This document shows, piece by piece, positions 1 through 8,563 of a stretch of 64,000 nt of DNA. The stretch comes from Mesobacillus maritimus (GTDB lineage Bacteria > Bacillota > Bacilli > Bacillales > Cytobacillaceae). The position numbers and the translations under genes are program-made. The notes under the pieces are model-generated. The model saw only the letters and a program-made list of their open reading frames with translations, was not told the DNA's origin and made no database searches. Numbering within the stretch: position 1 is the stretch's first letter; each line of letters opens with the position of its first letter. The DNA is taken from contig NZ_JACWFH010000006.1 of the NCBI RefSeq assembly GCF_019749255.1, forward strand, positions 116,101-180,100, read 5' to 3'.

Positions 1-530
1 CACGCTAAAAAAATCGCTCCAAACACCAATCCTCCAACTATTACAAAGGCCGGATGCACTTTCCACTTTTCTAAAATAAATAAAGTTAAAATAGCGATAA
101 AAAAGGTTTCCCATAGACCAATTGAAGAATAAGACTCATAGAAAAAGTCAAAAGTGAGCGTGCCCATTAAGATGGCAACAGCAGGTAAAACCACTTTGGA
201 TAATCTTTTGACTCTTGGGGAATCTTTATAGCGATAAATTAGACTTAATAATAAGACCATTAACAATAAAGATGGGGCCACCGTCGCAAATAAGGCAACA
301 ATCGCACCGAAAACTCCTCCGACTTCAAAACCAATATAGCCAGCCATTTTCGTTGCAATAGGACCTGGAAGAGAATTTCCTAATGCTAACACTTCACTAA
401 ATTGACTCGTCGTCATCCACCCATAATGGGTGACCACTTCATGTTCAATTAAGGGAATTGTAGCAGGTCCCCCTCCATAGCCAACAATGCCAGGGATTAA
501 AAACGCTAAAAAGATGTGTAAATAAATCAT
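1..530 (-). CDS. Chromate-family transporter half-protein (ChrA domain), 3' end cut by window edge
   Basis: Reading the minus strand from an ATG at 528-530 gives an open frame to base 1 with no stop, so the C-terminus lies outside the window. The N-terminal part contains the family hallmark GYGGGPATIPLIEHEVV, followed by LALGNSLPGPIATKMAGYIG and several hydrophobic segments. This is one half of a two-gene (short-chain) chromate transporter of the CHR family, an inner-membrane oxyanion efflux protein. The ATG overlaps the stop of the upstream half by four bases (ATGA), so the two are translationally coupled and probably work as a heterodimer. They resemble the YwrA/YwrB pair of Bacillus subtilis. 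The true substrate of such pairs need not be chromate; here the neighbouring hydrolases suggest another anion. Family call is firm, substrate is not. Confidence 0.9.
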   Translation of the reverse strand, partial: MIYLHIFLAFLIPGIVGYGGGPATIPLIEHEVVTHYGWMTTSQFSEVLALGNSLPGPIATKMAGYIGFEVGGVFGAIVALFATVAPSLLLMVLLLSLIYRYKDSPRVKRLSKVVLPAVAILMGTLTFDFFYESYSSIGLWETFFIAILTLFILEKWKVHPAFVIVGGLVFGAIFLA

Positions 531-1108
531 AGTCCCTCACTTTTTCCTTCGACATGAACTTCGATTTTCTTCTTTTTATCAGGTAAAACTAAAGCACCTA
601 CCAACAACACACCAATGACAATTCCAGGATGTAGTTGAAGCACAATAATCGAGAGGAAACTGACAATTAACAAGATCCCGCCATTTATCCACCCTAACCC
701 TTCCTTCGCCTTTTTCAAGAAACTCCAGGTGAGAACCCCCATCATCACACCCACAATGGGTACAACAGCATGGGTCATCCCTTGTACATTTGGATTGTCT
801 TTAAATTGATTGAAGGAGGTTAGTAGCGCAAGCATTAGCAGAACCGTAGGTAAAACCGTTGCGAACATGGCAACGAGTAAGCCTAAGATTCCTGCGATTC
901 GATAGCCTATATACCCTGCCATCTTAGTTGCAATTGGCCCTGGCAACGTATTTCCGAGTGCCAATACATCGCTAAACTCCTCATCATTCATCCATTTGAA
1001 AGTCCCAACCACTTCCTTATGAACAAGTGGGATCGTGGATGGGCCTCCCCCGAACCCTAACATCCCTGAACGGAAGAAGGCGATGAATATATTGATATAA
1101 AGTTTCAT
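527..1108 (-). CDS. Chromate-family transporter half-protein (ChrA domain)
   Basis: This 193-residue membrane protein has the CHR-family N-terminal signature GFGGGPSTIPLVHKEVVG near residues 18-35, then LALGNTLPGPIATKMAGYIG and about five to six hydrophobic helices. Its size is typical of short-chain chromate transporters, which need a second half; the partner begins in the overlapping ATGA at 527-530. A basic tail (DKKKKIEV) ends the protein on the likely cytoplasmic side. It lies 54 bp downstream of the gamma-glutamyltransferase-like gene on the same strand. In B. subtilis ywrA/ywrB (CHR halves) also lie near ywrD (GGT-like), so the association is conserved and suggests export or import linked to a glutamyl or amide compound, not necessarily chromate resistance. 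Confidence 0.92.
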   Translation of the reverse strand: MKLYINIFIAFFRSGMLGFGGGPSTIPLVHKEVVGTFKWMNDEEFSDVLALGNTLPGPIATKMAGYIGYRIAGILGLLVAMFATVLPTVLLMLALLTSFNQFKDNPNVQGMTHAVVPIVGVMMGVLTWSFLKKAKEGLGWINGGILLIVSFLSIIVLQLHPGIVIGVLLVGALVLPDKKKKIEVHVEGKSEGL

Positions 1109-1162
1109 GATTATAAACCACCTTTTAAAAAATCACATAAGTACATCGATAGAGTCTGAGAG

Positions 1163-2815
1163 TTAAAAGCCTAATGCCGCGCCATCGCCACGAGGGTCAG
1201 CACCACCGAATTTTACACCAGTCTGTTGATCAATTTTAATTGCTCCTGCATGGCCCATCACGTCGGTAAAATCCTCAAGGACCTCCACTTCATGCCCTCT
1301 ACTCTGCAAGTTTGAACGTATTTCTTCCTCAATTCTTCCTTCTAGCTTCAAGCTGTTTGACGAAGCACCCCATGTTCTTCCATACAACCATCTTGGCGCT
1401 TCAATCGCAGCTTGAATCGGAAACTTGTAATCTAGAATTCTCGTTACCAGTGCAGCTTGTGTTTGTGGTTGGCCTTCTCCACCCATCGTCCCGTACACTA
1501 AATAAGGAGCTTCGTTTTCAAACAACATTGCCGGGTTTAAGGTATGGTAACAGCGTTTTTTCGGTTGCAAACTATTCACATGTGTTTCATCTAATGAGAA
1601 AAAGCTGCCGCGGTTTTGGAGAACAATTCCGGTATCTTTCGGAATAAACCCTGAACCAAATTCATGATAAATGCTTTGAATCATCGATACAGCATTTCCC
1701 TCTTTGTCCACGACTCCAAGCCAAATCGTATCTCCTTTTGGATCCAATTGATGTTGTACAGATTTCACACTAGTAAAATCAATCGAATTGGCTAACTCGC
1801 TCCCTCTTTGAACCGATAAAAGTTCATCTAGTGGAATGTGCGCAAATTCTGGATCGGTTAAGTATTGATCGCGGTCGACAAACGCTCGTTTCGTTGCCTC
1901 CACAAGCAGGTGATAATAATCCGCCGACCCTTCTTCTGTAAGAGATAAATCAAACTGATTTAAGATGTTTAGAATACTAAGCGATGCAAAGCCTTGTGTA
2001 TTTGGTGGCAGATTGTACACCTGATTGCCTCGATACCGAACGGATATCGGATCCACCCAATCGGAACGATGATTGTAAAAATCCTGATCTGTTAACAAGC
2101 CACCATGTTTTTGTAGATCCTGAGCAATCAGCTTTGCCAACTCGCCTTTATAAAGGTAGGAACTTCCCTCACTTGCGATGCCTTCTAAGGTTAAAGCTAA
2201 ATCAGATTGTCTCATCACTTCCCCAGCTTGATAAGCGAATCCGTTCGCTTTTAAAAAAATCTTCGTAAACTCCGGAAACCGTTGGAGATGTCGAAATTCA
2301 TCATCTTGTTGATTGAGATTGACATTACTCCAATATTCCTGACTCGGCGTGACCGGAAAACCCTCTTTTGCATACTGAATTGAAGTTTCGAGCAATTGAC
2401 TCCAGTCCACGGTTCCGTTCATCTCTGTTTTTGAATACTGAAAAGCCTCTTCCCAGCCAGCCACAGCCGCCGGAACCGTATTCGCCGCAAGTGCTCCTCT
2501 AGAAGGAATTTTATGATAGCCTTGATCTTGATAAAAAGAAATCGTCGCCTTTTCTCCTGAACGTCCACTGCTATTTAAGCCTTTTAATTCTTTCTTTTTT
2601 GCATTATACACAAGCCAAAAATTATCTCCGCCTATTCCATTCATATGCGGGTAAACGACTCCAATTGTTGATGCCGCGGCAATCGCCGCTTCAACTGCAT
2701 TCCCGCCTTCTTGAAGTACTTTCAACCCTGCTTGCGATGCCAAATAATGCGGCGTCGTGATCATCCCATTTGTACCCATTGTGGTCGGTCGATAAGAATG
2801 TTTCCTATCTTTCAT
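1163..2815 (-). CDS. Gamma-glutamyltransferase-like Ntn hydrolase (YwrD-like)
   Basis: The product of about 550 residues belongs to the GGT family: conserved GGNAVEAAIAAA and MNGIGGDNF near the N-terminus, the processing/catalytic Thr in GDTIWLGVVDKEGNAVS around residue 365, and a C-terminal TMGGEGQPQTQAALV oxyanion region. No signal peptide is visible, so it appears cytoplasmic, unlike secreted Ggt. The residue pair after the catalytic Thr is Ile-Trp where classical Ggt has Thr-His, as in divergent YwrD-like members, so the acyl donor may not be glutathione. I chose the ATG at 2815 because the sequence upstream of it (GAGGAGGATC) is a ribosome binding site that a longer frame from 2839 would translate. 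It is the third gene of a GntR-amidase-GGT-transporter operon. Confidence 0.88.
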   Translation of the reverse strand: MKDRKHSYRPTTMGTNGMITTPHYLASQAGLKVLQEGGNAVEAAIAAASTIGVVYPHMNGIGGDNFWLVYNAKKKELKGLNSSGRSGEKATISFYQDQGYHKIPSRGALAANTVPAAVAGWEEAFQYSKTEMNGTVDWSQLLETSIQYAKEGFPVTPSQEYWSNVNLNQQDDEFRHLQRFPEFTKIFLKANGFAYQAGEVMRQSDLALTLEGIASEGSSYLYKGELAKLIAQDLQKHGGLLTDQDFYNHRSDWVDPISVRYRGNQVYNLPPNTQGFASLSILNILNQFDLSLTEEGSADYYHLLVEATKRAFVDRDQYLTDPEFAHIPLDELLSVQRGSELANSIDFTSVKSVQHQLDPKGDTIWLGVVDKEGNAVSMIQSIYHEFGSGFIPKDTGIVLQNRGSFFSLDETHVNSLQPKKRCYHTLNPAMLFENEAPYLVYGTMGGEGQPQTQAALVTRILDYKFPIQAAIEAPRWLYGRTWGASSNSLKLEGRIEEEIRSNLQSRGHEVEVLEDFTDVMGHAGAIKIDQQTGVKFGGADPRGDGAALGF

Positions 2816-2905
2816 TATAAAAGATCCTCCTCGTAGCAAAATAAGTATTTTCTCAAAGGAGCCGGCTCTAGGATGTACACAACAATAATTGTTGAAAATA
2901 GCTGA

Positions 2906-4111
2906 CTATCTTTCAAAACCAGCAATATTTTTCTCTGACAGAATACTTACCAGTGTAGATACCCATTTCAATAGTTGAAGATCTTGATGTTGATTGCTAA
3001 TAAACGATAACCCAATCGGCAGGCCTTGCTTATTTTTAAAAGGAATGGTGATTTGCGGAAATCCTGATAAGCCGGCGATACAAGTTAATTGCATCGTTTT
3101 CGTCCGATGTTGTTCCAACAGCTCTCCCTTTAAATTCATTAATGGGGCTTCACCAGGAGAAGTGGGAAGAACAAGCAAACCATTCTCTTTTAAAATAGTG
3201 GATAGGTGCTGCCTAATCTTTGCCTGTTTTTCCTTTAAAGCATGCCACTCTTCTGAATTTAACGCGGAAGTCCAGGCAAACCTTTCGGCTATTCCGGGAC
3301 CAAACACAGGCCTCTCACTTTCAATCCAGCTTCCATGTTCTTTCCATATTTCGATTCCTTGGATGGAACGAAATAATTCAGCCCATGTTGAAAGTCCTTC
3401 AGGTGATAGCTTAACAGACTTCTTGCTACAACCCATTTCTTCTAAGATGGTAGATACTTGTAATAAACTATTTCTAGACTCCTCATCCATGAACGTCCAT
3501 GCTTCTTCTTCAAAAAACACCTGTGTAAACGGAACATGGGTAGGGGCCTTCTGATTCATGAGGACTTCTCCTACTTTTACCAAGGTGTTTAAATCTTGCG
3601 ACATCCACCCTACCGTATCAAAACTTTTCGCAAGCGGAATCACCCCGTCGATAGTAACCTTCTCATAAGTTGGTCGGAACCCATATACTCCACAATAGGA
3701 CGATGGAATTCGCACAGACCCACCTGTATCCGTACCAATCGCAAAATTGACGGTTCCCGCAGCGGCTGCAACAGCAGAACCACTTGAAGAGCCACCTGGA
3801 ATTCGTCCAGGAGCCTTCGGGTTCACGGGAGTGCCATAGTGGAAATTTTCACCATTTAAACTATACATCAATTCGTCCGTATGAGCCGTACCTGTTAGAC
3901 GTGCTCCATTTTTTAATAGTGTTTCAATGACCGGTGCGTTTCGTTCTCCTAGTGAGTGGGTTATGTACCAATCTGGGTTCCCTGCCGTATTTTTATAATC
4001 TTGAATCTCAAATACATCTTTCACCGCAAACGTTAATCCATCTAAACTTCCTCTTCCTGTTGGTTCTAAAACTAGGTTTTGTTTAACAAACGCATTCCAT
4101 CGATCTGCCAA
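2906..4111 (-). CDS. Amidase signature family hydrolase
   Basis: A 401-residue amidase of the Ser-cisSer-Lys class. The catalytic Lys lies in FAVKDVF near residue 31, the Gly/Ser-rich signature PGGSSSGSAVAAAAG near 107, and the nucleophile region GTDTGGSVRIPSSYCG near 127-142. Size and layout resemble the shorter AMI1-type amidases rather than GatA. It should hydrolyse a small carboxamide in the cytoplasm; the substrate cannot be read from sequence. The start is a TTG preceded at five bases by AGGTGAG. It sits 51 bp downstream of the FCD-type regulator and 90 bp upstream of the GGT-like gene, so the two hydrolases probably act in sequence on one amide or gamma-glutamyl substrate. Confidence 0.88.
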   Translation of the reverse strand: MADRWNAFVKQNLVLEPTGRGSLDGLTFAVKDVFEIQDYKNTAGNPDWYITHSLGERNAPVIETLLKNGARLTGTAHTDELMYSLNGENFHYGTPVNPKAPGRIPGGSSSGSAVAAAAGTVNFAIGTDTGGSVRIPSSYCGVYGFRPTYEKVTIDGVIPLAKSFDTVGWMSQDLNTLVKVGEVLMNQKAPTHVPFTQVFFEEEAWTFMDEESRNSLLQVSTILEEMGCSKKSVKLSPEGLSTWAELFRSIQGIEIWKEHGSWIESERPVFGPGIAERFAWTSALNSEEWHALKEKQAKIRQHLSTILKENGLLVLPTSPGEAPLMNLKGELLEQHRTKTMQLTCIAGLSGFPQITIPFKNKQGLPIGLSFISNQHQDLQLLKWVSTLVSILSEKNIAGFER

Positions 4112-4162
4112 CTCAACTCACCTACCATTCTCGTCATCTTAAAGTTGTTCTCTGAAAAAGGA

Positions 4163-4810
4163 TTAAGGCAACTTTTCTAGTACGGCATTACATGTCTTTT
4201 GAATATGATTCGTGGTTAATTCTAACAATAAATCAATCTCTTTTTTCCTCATATAATCAATCATTTGATAATGTTCTTTCTGTGATAACGATAGATAATA
4301 AGAAGATGTAGAATAGATATTCATATAAGGGTCCACTCTTCCCCAAACCGCATTCAACATTTCAAGCATAGGCTTAGAAGTAGAATAAGAATAGATTTTT
4401 GTATGAAATTGTTTGTTTAAACCATTCCATTCAATGGGAGAAGGAATGGATTGGTCCATTTTTATTACCATTTTTGTTAACTCTTCGATTTCCTTTTCGC
4501 CAATGTTTGGGTACGACCATTCCATTGCCATTCTTTCCAAATTGATGCGTATTTGAAAAATCTCTACTAACTCTTTCGCGGAAAGCTGGCTTACATAAAT
4601 GCTTCTTCTTTCAAAACGGACAAACCCTTCCGATTGTAATTTGTTTAGTGCTTCTCGCACTGGCATTGTACTAACCCCATAGCGTTCTGCCATTTTCCGG
4701 ATTGAGATTTTTTCCCCGGGCACCAAATCTCCATTCATGATGCTCTCACGTATCCTTGTATACACTTCTTGAGCAAGAGTTGGGACCGCTACAATTTCTT
4801 TTTGGTCCAT
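4163..4810 (-). CDS. GntR family transcriptional regulator, FadR/FCD subfamily
   Basis: The 215-residue protein has an N-terminal winged helix (residues about 10-75, with IRKMAERYGVSTMPVREALNKL) and a C-terminal helical FCD ligand domain containing ELVEIFQIRINLERMA and later histidines (QFHTKIYS, TTNHIQKT) of the metal/ligand pocket. It is the first gene of the amidase-GGT-transporter operon, preceded by GAGGTGA ten bases from the ATG. A sigma-A-like promoter and a perfect 10 bp palindrome lie just upstream, which suggests autoregulation and control of the operon by a small carboxylate or amide-derived inducer. Family is certain; ligand unknown. Confidence 0.92.
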   Translation of the reverse strand: MDQKEIVAVPTLAQEVYTRIRESIMNGDLVPGEKISIRKMAERYGVSTMPVREALNKLQSEGFVRFERRSIYVSQLSAKELVEIFQIRINLERMAMEWSYPNIGEKEIEELTKMVIKMDQSIPSPIEWNGLNKQFHTKIYSYSTSKPMLEMLNAVWGRVDPYMNIYSTSSYYLSLSQKEHYQMIDYMRKKEIDLLLELTTNHIQKTCNAVLEKLP

Positions 4811-4838
4811 AATGCCCTATTCACCTCATTTTGTGATA

Positions 4839-4878
4839 TGTGATCACACTTTATAATTCTATTCTATCCTTATGTAAA
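4839..4878 (-). promoter_or_regulatory. Sigma-A-like promoter with palindromic operator for the GntR-amidase operon
   Basis: On the minus strand a -35 TTTACA (4873-4878) and -10 TATAAA (4850-4855) are separated by exactly 17 bp. Directly downstream lies the perfect palindrome TGTGATCACA (4839-4848), well placed to be bound by the GntR product and block transcription. This is inferred from spacing and symmetry. Confidence 0.6.
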
Positions 4879-4879
4879 T

Positions 4880-5188
4880 TTTTTCCGCAATATGTTTGTT
4901 AGAAAATCTGTCAATGTTTTTATCGTTTGAAAAAAGGAACAGCTCAGAGGTAGAAACCTAGGTTTGTTAAAGGACATTTATGTCCAATTTTACTAGGCTC
5001 TTTTCTGGTACTTTTGTTGCTTTTTGATAACGAAATTGGTAAAAAAATGCTTTGTATCACTGGAAAGTTGCTTCTTAATGATGAAAATGGAGCTTCTAGA
5101 CTTCCTATTAACCATAAAAAATAGCTTATTTTGCGTTGAAATCGGCTTTAGGATTTTACGCTTACAGTCTTCGTTTAAATAAACAAAA
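4880..5188. other. Intergenic stretch without a gene
   Basis: AT-rich sequence between the catabolic cluster terminator and the GntR promoter. A minus-strand frame reaching through it overlaps the SDR terminator and has a low-complexity Lys/Ser-rich translation without a ribosome binding site, so it is not called. No RNA motif recognised. Confidence 0.5.
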
Positions 5189-5211
5189 AAAGCACAGAGT
5201 ACCCGTGCTTT
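5189..5211 (-). terminator. Rho-independent terminator of the catabolic operon
   Basis: Stem AAAGCAC/GTGCTTT (5189-5195 with 5205-5211) with a 9-base loop; on the minus strand it is followed by a run of seven T. It overlaps the stop codon of the last gene. Confidence 0.85.
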
Positions 5212-5956
5212 AGACCATACTATGTCCCCCATTGACAGGAAGAACCTGCCCAGTGATCCAATCGGACGTGGAGGATAGTAAAAATAAGATACACCCCGTA
5301 ATATCATCTACTTTTCCTAATCGTTTTAACGGGTATTGCTTAATGATTTTTGCCAGTGTCGCTTCATGAAAGCTCTGTCCTTGGTCGATAAGTCCAAGGG
5401 AAACGGTGTTGCATTGAATCCCACTACTGCCAACATCCTGCGCTAGAGATTTTAGAAAACTGATTGCACCACTTCTTGCTGCTGCGGATACGATTAAATT
5501 ACGATCCCCTGTGCGTGCCGAATCACCGACAATATTGATAAATTTACCACTATTATTCGCAATCATATCAGGAACAAACGTGTAAGCGAGGTGAAGAACA
5601 CCGTTCAAACAAACATCAAGTTCGCGTTGCCATTCTCTAGGTTGATAGTCAAAAAAAGACTTGAATTGGGCATAACCTGCATTATTAACAATTCCGTCCA
5701 CTGTTCCTAAATCACGATTAATTTTGGTGCGCATGTTTTGAACATCCTCCAAAGAAGCTAAATCCCCTGTAACCAGGACCACCTTCACACCATTTTCCTC
5801 TATTAACCTCGCCGTTTCTATAGCTTCCGTCTCAGAAGTTTGATAATGCAAGGCAATATTCGCCCCTTCACTTGCTAATGCTAAGGCAATGCCTCGCCCA
5901 ACTCCCTTTGCACCACCTGTAATGAGAATATTTTTCTTTCTAAGCTTAAGGTCCAT
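5210..5956 (-). CDS. SDR-fold protein with degenerate catalytic site
   Basis: A 248-residue Rossmann protein of the short-chain dehydrogenase family. The cofactor motif TGGAKGVG (13-20) and the structural NNAG (91-94) are present. Aligned without gaps to its neighbour at 6062-6808, all four catalytic tetrad positions differ: Asn to Cys116, Ser to Gly144, Tyr to Ser157 and Lys to Arg161 (SAAAR instead of YSAAK). Nucleotide binding may persist, but normal SDR hydride transfer is unlikely. It is the last gene of the cyclohexanecarboxylate-type operon, about 105 bp after the BadH-like gene, with a GGAGG site before the ATG. The frame is intact along its full family length, so it is not a simple pseudogene; it may be a partner or regulator of the active SDR, or do different chemistry. 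Confidence 0.85.
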   Translation of the reverse strand: MDLKLRKKNILITGGAKGVGRGIALALASEGANIALHYQTSETEAIETARLIEENGVKVVLVTGDLASLEDVQNMRTKINRDLGTVDGIVNNAGYAQFKSFFDYQPREWQRELDVCLNGVLHLAYTFVPDMIANNSGKFINIVGDSARTGDRNLIVSAAARSGAISFLKSLAQDVGSSGIQCNTVSLGLIDQGQSFHEATLAKIIKQYPLKRLGKVDDITGCILFLLSSTSDWITGQVLPVNGGHSMV

Positions 5957-6061
5957 CTACTATCCTCCATCCTACCAAAAGGAAGCAGGACACTTTTAAG
6001 AAAGGCCCTGTTTCCTTTTCACGATTCTTTGAATCTCGCAGATTGTATCCTAAGAACCCAC

Positions 6062-6808
6062 TTATACCATCGTTAATCCGCCACTAACAGACAAGGTTTG
6101 CCCAGTGACAAATTTTGCGTCTTCCGAAGTGAAATAGGCGACGGCACCAGCAATGTCTTCTGGTTGTGCCAAACGTCTAAACGGTATCGCTTTTTCAAGG
6201 GCCGTTTTAATTCCTTCATTATAAGTACCGATTTCCTGAAACATTGGCGTATCGCTCGGTCCGGGGGCCACACAGTTGATATTGATTTTATGACGCGCCA
6301 TTTCACGAGCGAGCGTTTTTGTCAAAGCAACGACTCCGCCCTTTGCTGCCGAATAAACAGCCTCTCCGCTTGAACCAACGCGTGCGGCATCTGAAGCGAT
6401 ATTAACCACTTTGCCGTACCCGTTTTCAATCATCACTGGTAAAATTTCTTTACAAGTATGAATTTGTCCCATTAAGTTAATATCGACAATTCTCTTCCAT
6501 GTATCAGGTTCACTTTTTAGAAAGGGTTCGACCTTATCCCAACCAGCATTATTCACCAACACATCAATTTTCCTAAAAATATCGACTGATTCTTTCACTG
6601 CATTTCGAACACTCTCTAAACTTGTTACATCACAATTGATTGCCACTGCTTCCCCGCCCTGTTTTTTTATCATAGACACGGTTTCCTCAGCGTTATTAGA
6701 ATGAATATCAGCAACCACAATTGTCATCGAACGTAATGCTAGTGTCTTAGAAATTTCTCTGCCAATTCCACTGCCTGCCCCTGTTACAAATGCGATTCTA
6801 TTAGTCAT
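6062..6808 (-). CDS. badH: SDR family dehydrogenase, BadH-like (2-hydroxycyclohexanecarboxyl-CoA dehydrogenase)
   Basis: The 248-residue enzyme has a complete classical SDR site: TGAGSGIG at 9-16, acidic D34 favouring NAD, NNAG at 86-89, and tetrad N111, S139, Y152, K156 (YSAAKGG). The C-terminal GQTLSVSGGLTMV is typical of the family. In the anaerobic benzoate/cyclohexanecarboxylate route BadH oxidises 2-hydroxycyclohexane-1-carboxyl-CoA to the 2-keto ester. The assignment rests on similarity to that group and on neighbours that match the steps before and after (CoA ligase, acyl-CoA dehydrogenase, BadI-like hydrolase). It lies about 75 bp after the ligase gene. A general 3-hydroxyacyl-CoA dehydrogenase role is the alternative. 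Confidence 0.8.
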   Translation of the reverse strand: MTNRIAFVTGAGSGIGREISKTLALRSMTIVVADIHSNNAEETVSMIKKQGGEAVAINCDVTSLESVRNAVKESVDIFRKIDVLVNNAGWDKVEPFLKSEPDTWKRIVDINLMGQIHTCKEILPVMIENGYGKVVNIASDAARVGSSGEAVYSAAKGGVVALTKTLAREMARHKININCVAPGPSDTPMFQEIGTYNEGIKTALEKAIPFRRLAQPEDIAGAVAYFTSEDAKFVTGQTLSVSGGLTMV

Positions 6809-6884
6809 AAGATTCGCCTCCTATTAAGTTAATGATCATCGAACTTTACCCTGTGAACCGTACATTGTTGCTTCTTTATTTTCA

Positions 6885-8534
6885 CTATGAGTTTGTTTGT
6901 ACCTTTGGATTAAGCTTTTCTTCAATTAGTTGTCGCAATCTAAACTTTTGAATTTTCCCACTCGGGGTCCGTGGAAAATCATCAATTACTTCTACGCGTT
7001 CTGGCCAATATTGCTTCGCCACCCCTTTTTCAGTTAAATAAACTTTTAAACTTTCTAAAGTAATAGGCTCTGTTCCTGGTTTCATCTGAATGAAGGCACA
7101 AGCCCTTTCTTGTAATCGCTTATCAGGCATCGCCACGATTTGCGCGATGGAGATGTCAGGATGTTCGTAAAGGATATTTTCCACATACGCAACCGGAATG
7201 TTCTCGCCCCCACGAATGATAATATCTTTGTTTCGCCCTGTAATCTTAATATAGCCGTCTTCATCCATTACAGCCTGATCTCCGGTAATAAACCATTCCC
7301 CGTCGTGCTCCGAAAGCGTTTGCTCTATGCGTTTTAAATAACCAACAAATAGCGCTGGCCCTTTGGTAAGCAGACTGCCTTCTCGATTAGCAGGGCACGG
7401 ATTGCCATGTTCATCCACAATTTTTACGATTGTCTCAGAATAAGCTCTTCCATCAGTACCTGTCAGCTTTTCTTCTGTGTCAGAAGGAGATGTAAGCGTA
7501 ACGAGTCCGTTCTCTGTCTGTCCCCATCCTGACATGATTTTACAAGGAAGCTTTTCTCTTGCCTCTTTTACAATCGCTCTTGGAATTGGCGCACCAATCG
7601 CCGAGAAATAACGCAGCGAGCTTAGATCGAATTGATTCATGTTTTCAACGCGAATGAAATCTTGTAAAAATGGGGTTGCTGCCGTGGTAAACGTGATTTT
7701 TTCTTTCTCAATCAGTTCCACAAACTCATTTGGATTCCAAATGTCTTGGTAAACTGCGGTCCCACCAATGATAATTGGGAGCAAGACACCATAGAGAAAC
7801 CCCGTTTGATGAGCAAATGTGGATGCCATGAACACAATGTCATCACATGTTAGCGCTAAATGTGGCACCAATGCACGCGAGGATCCAAGCACTGTGTTGT
7901 GCGTATGCATTACGCCTTTTGGTTCCCCGGTGGTCCCAGAGGTGAAGATTATTTCATTGACTTCATTCGGATCAAGGACAACTTTATCTAATATTGCACA
8001 GTCTCTTTTTTCCTCCCACGGTTCATCCATTAACAAAGAAAACGATTTCATTTCACTAGGTGTTTTGTTCCCAAGTACAAAAACATGTTCCAATGATGGC
8101 CATTGTACCGATAACCGGTACACCATCTCGGGGTAATCGAACCCACGGAATTCATCAGGAACCACCAATATTTTCGATTCCGCATGCTTCACCATATATC
8201 CAATCTCTCTGTCCCGATAAATAGGAATGAGCGGATTGGAGACAGCACCTATTTTTGTGGCTGCCAGGTAGAGAATCACAAATTCATTCCAATTTGGAAG
8301 TTGAAAAGAAATGACTTCTCCTTTTCTTAACCCAAATTCATAGAGTCCTAGAGCGACACGGTCTACTAGTTTCCCCAGCTCTTGAAATGTATAGCGGCTC
8401 TTTTTATCAATCAAAGCGACTTTATCAGGATTGTTTTTGATTGCTTCATTCAAATAATCCACAATCGTTTTATTTGGCCAATCCGAATGATATTGTTTCC
8501 TATACTCTTCCGTTAAGATTGTCTTGAAACCCAT
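6885..8534 (-). CDS. aliA: Acyl-CoA ligase, AliA-like (cyclohexanecarboxylate-CoA ligase type)
   Basis: A 549-residue ANL-superfamily adenylate-forming enzyme. The P-loop-like FTSGTTGEPKGVMHTH, the core GWGQTENG, the hinge region GRNKDIIIRGGENIP and the C-terminal catalytic Lys in PRTPSGKIQKF are all present. It would activate a free carboxylic acid with ATP and CoA as the first step of the cluster; the context points to cyclohexanecarboxylate or a related alicyclic acid. The ATG at 8534 has GGGGAGG nine bases upstream. A second in-frame ATG at 8564 overlaps the TAA of a mini-ORF in the repeat array (TAATG), so initiation by translational coupling is also possible. A frame extending to 8597 runs into repeat DNA and is rejected. 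Confidence 0.85.
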   Translation of the reverse strand: MGFKTILTEEYRKQYHSDWPNKTIVDYLNEAIKNNPDKVALIDKKSRYTFQELGKLVDRVALGLYEFGLRKGEVISFQLPNWNEFVILYLAATKIGAVSNPLIPIYRDREIGYMVKHAESKILVVPDEFRGFDYPEMVYRLSVQWPSLEHVFVLGNKTPSEMKSFSLLMDEPWEEKRDCAILDKVVLDPNEVNEIIFTSGTTGEPKGVMHTHNTVLGSSRALVPHLALTCDDIVFMASTFAHQTGFLYGVLLPIIIGGTAVYQDIWNPNEFVELIEKEKITFTTAATPFLQDFIRVENMNQFDLSSLRYFSAIGAPIPRAIVKEAREKLPCKIMSGWGQTENGLVTLTSPSDTEEKLTGTDGRAYSETIVKIVDEHGNPCPANREGSLLTKGPALFVGYLKRIEQTLSEHDGEWFITGDQAVMDEDGYIKITGRNKDIIIRGGENIPVAYVENILYEHPDISIAQIVAMPDKRLQERACAFIQMKPGTEPITLESLKVYLTEKGVAKQYWPERVEVIDDFPRTPSGKIQKFRLRQLIEEKLNPKVQTNS

Positions 8535-8563
8535 CCGTTCGTTCCCTCCCCATTTATCGTGCA

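Noticed and set aside
4993..5307. 104-codon minus-strand frame overlapping the SDR end
   Set aside because: No ribosome site, low-complexity translation, and it crosses the operon terminator.
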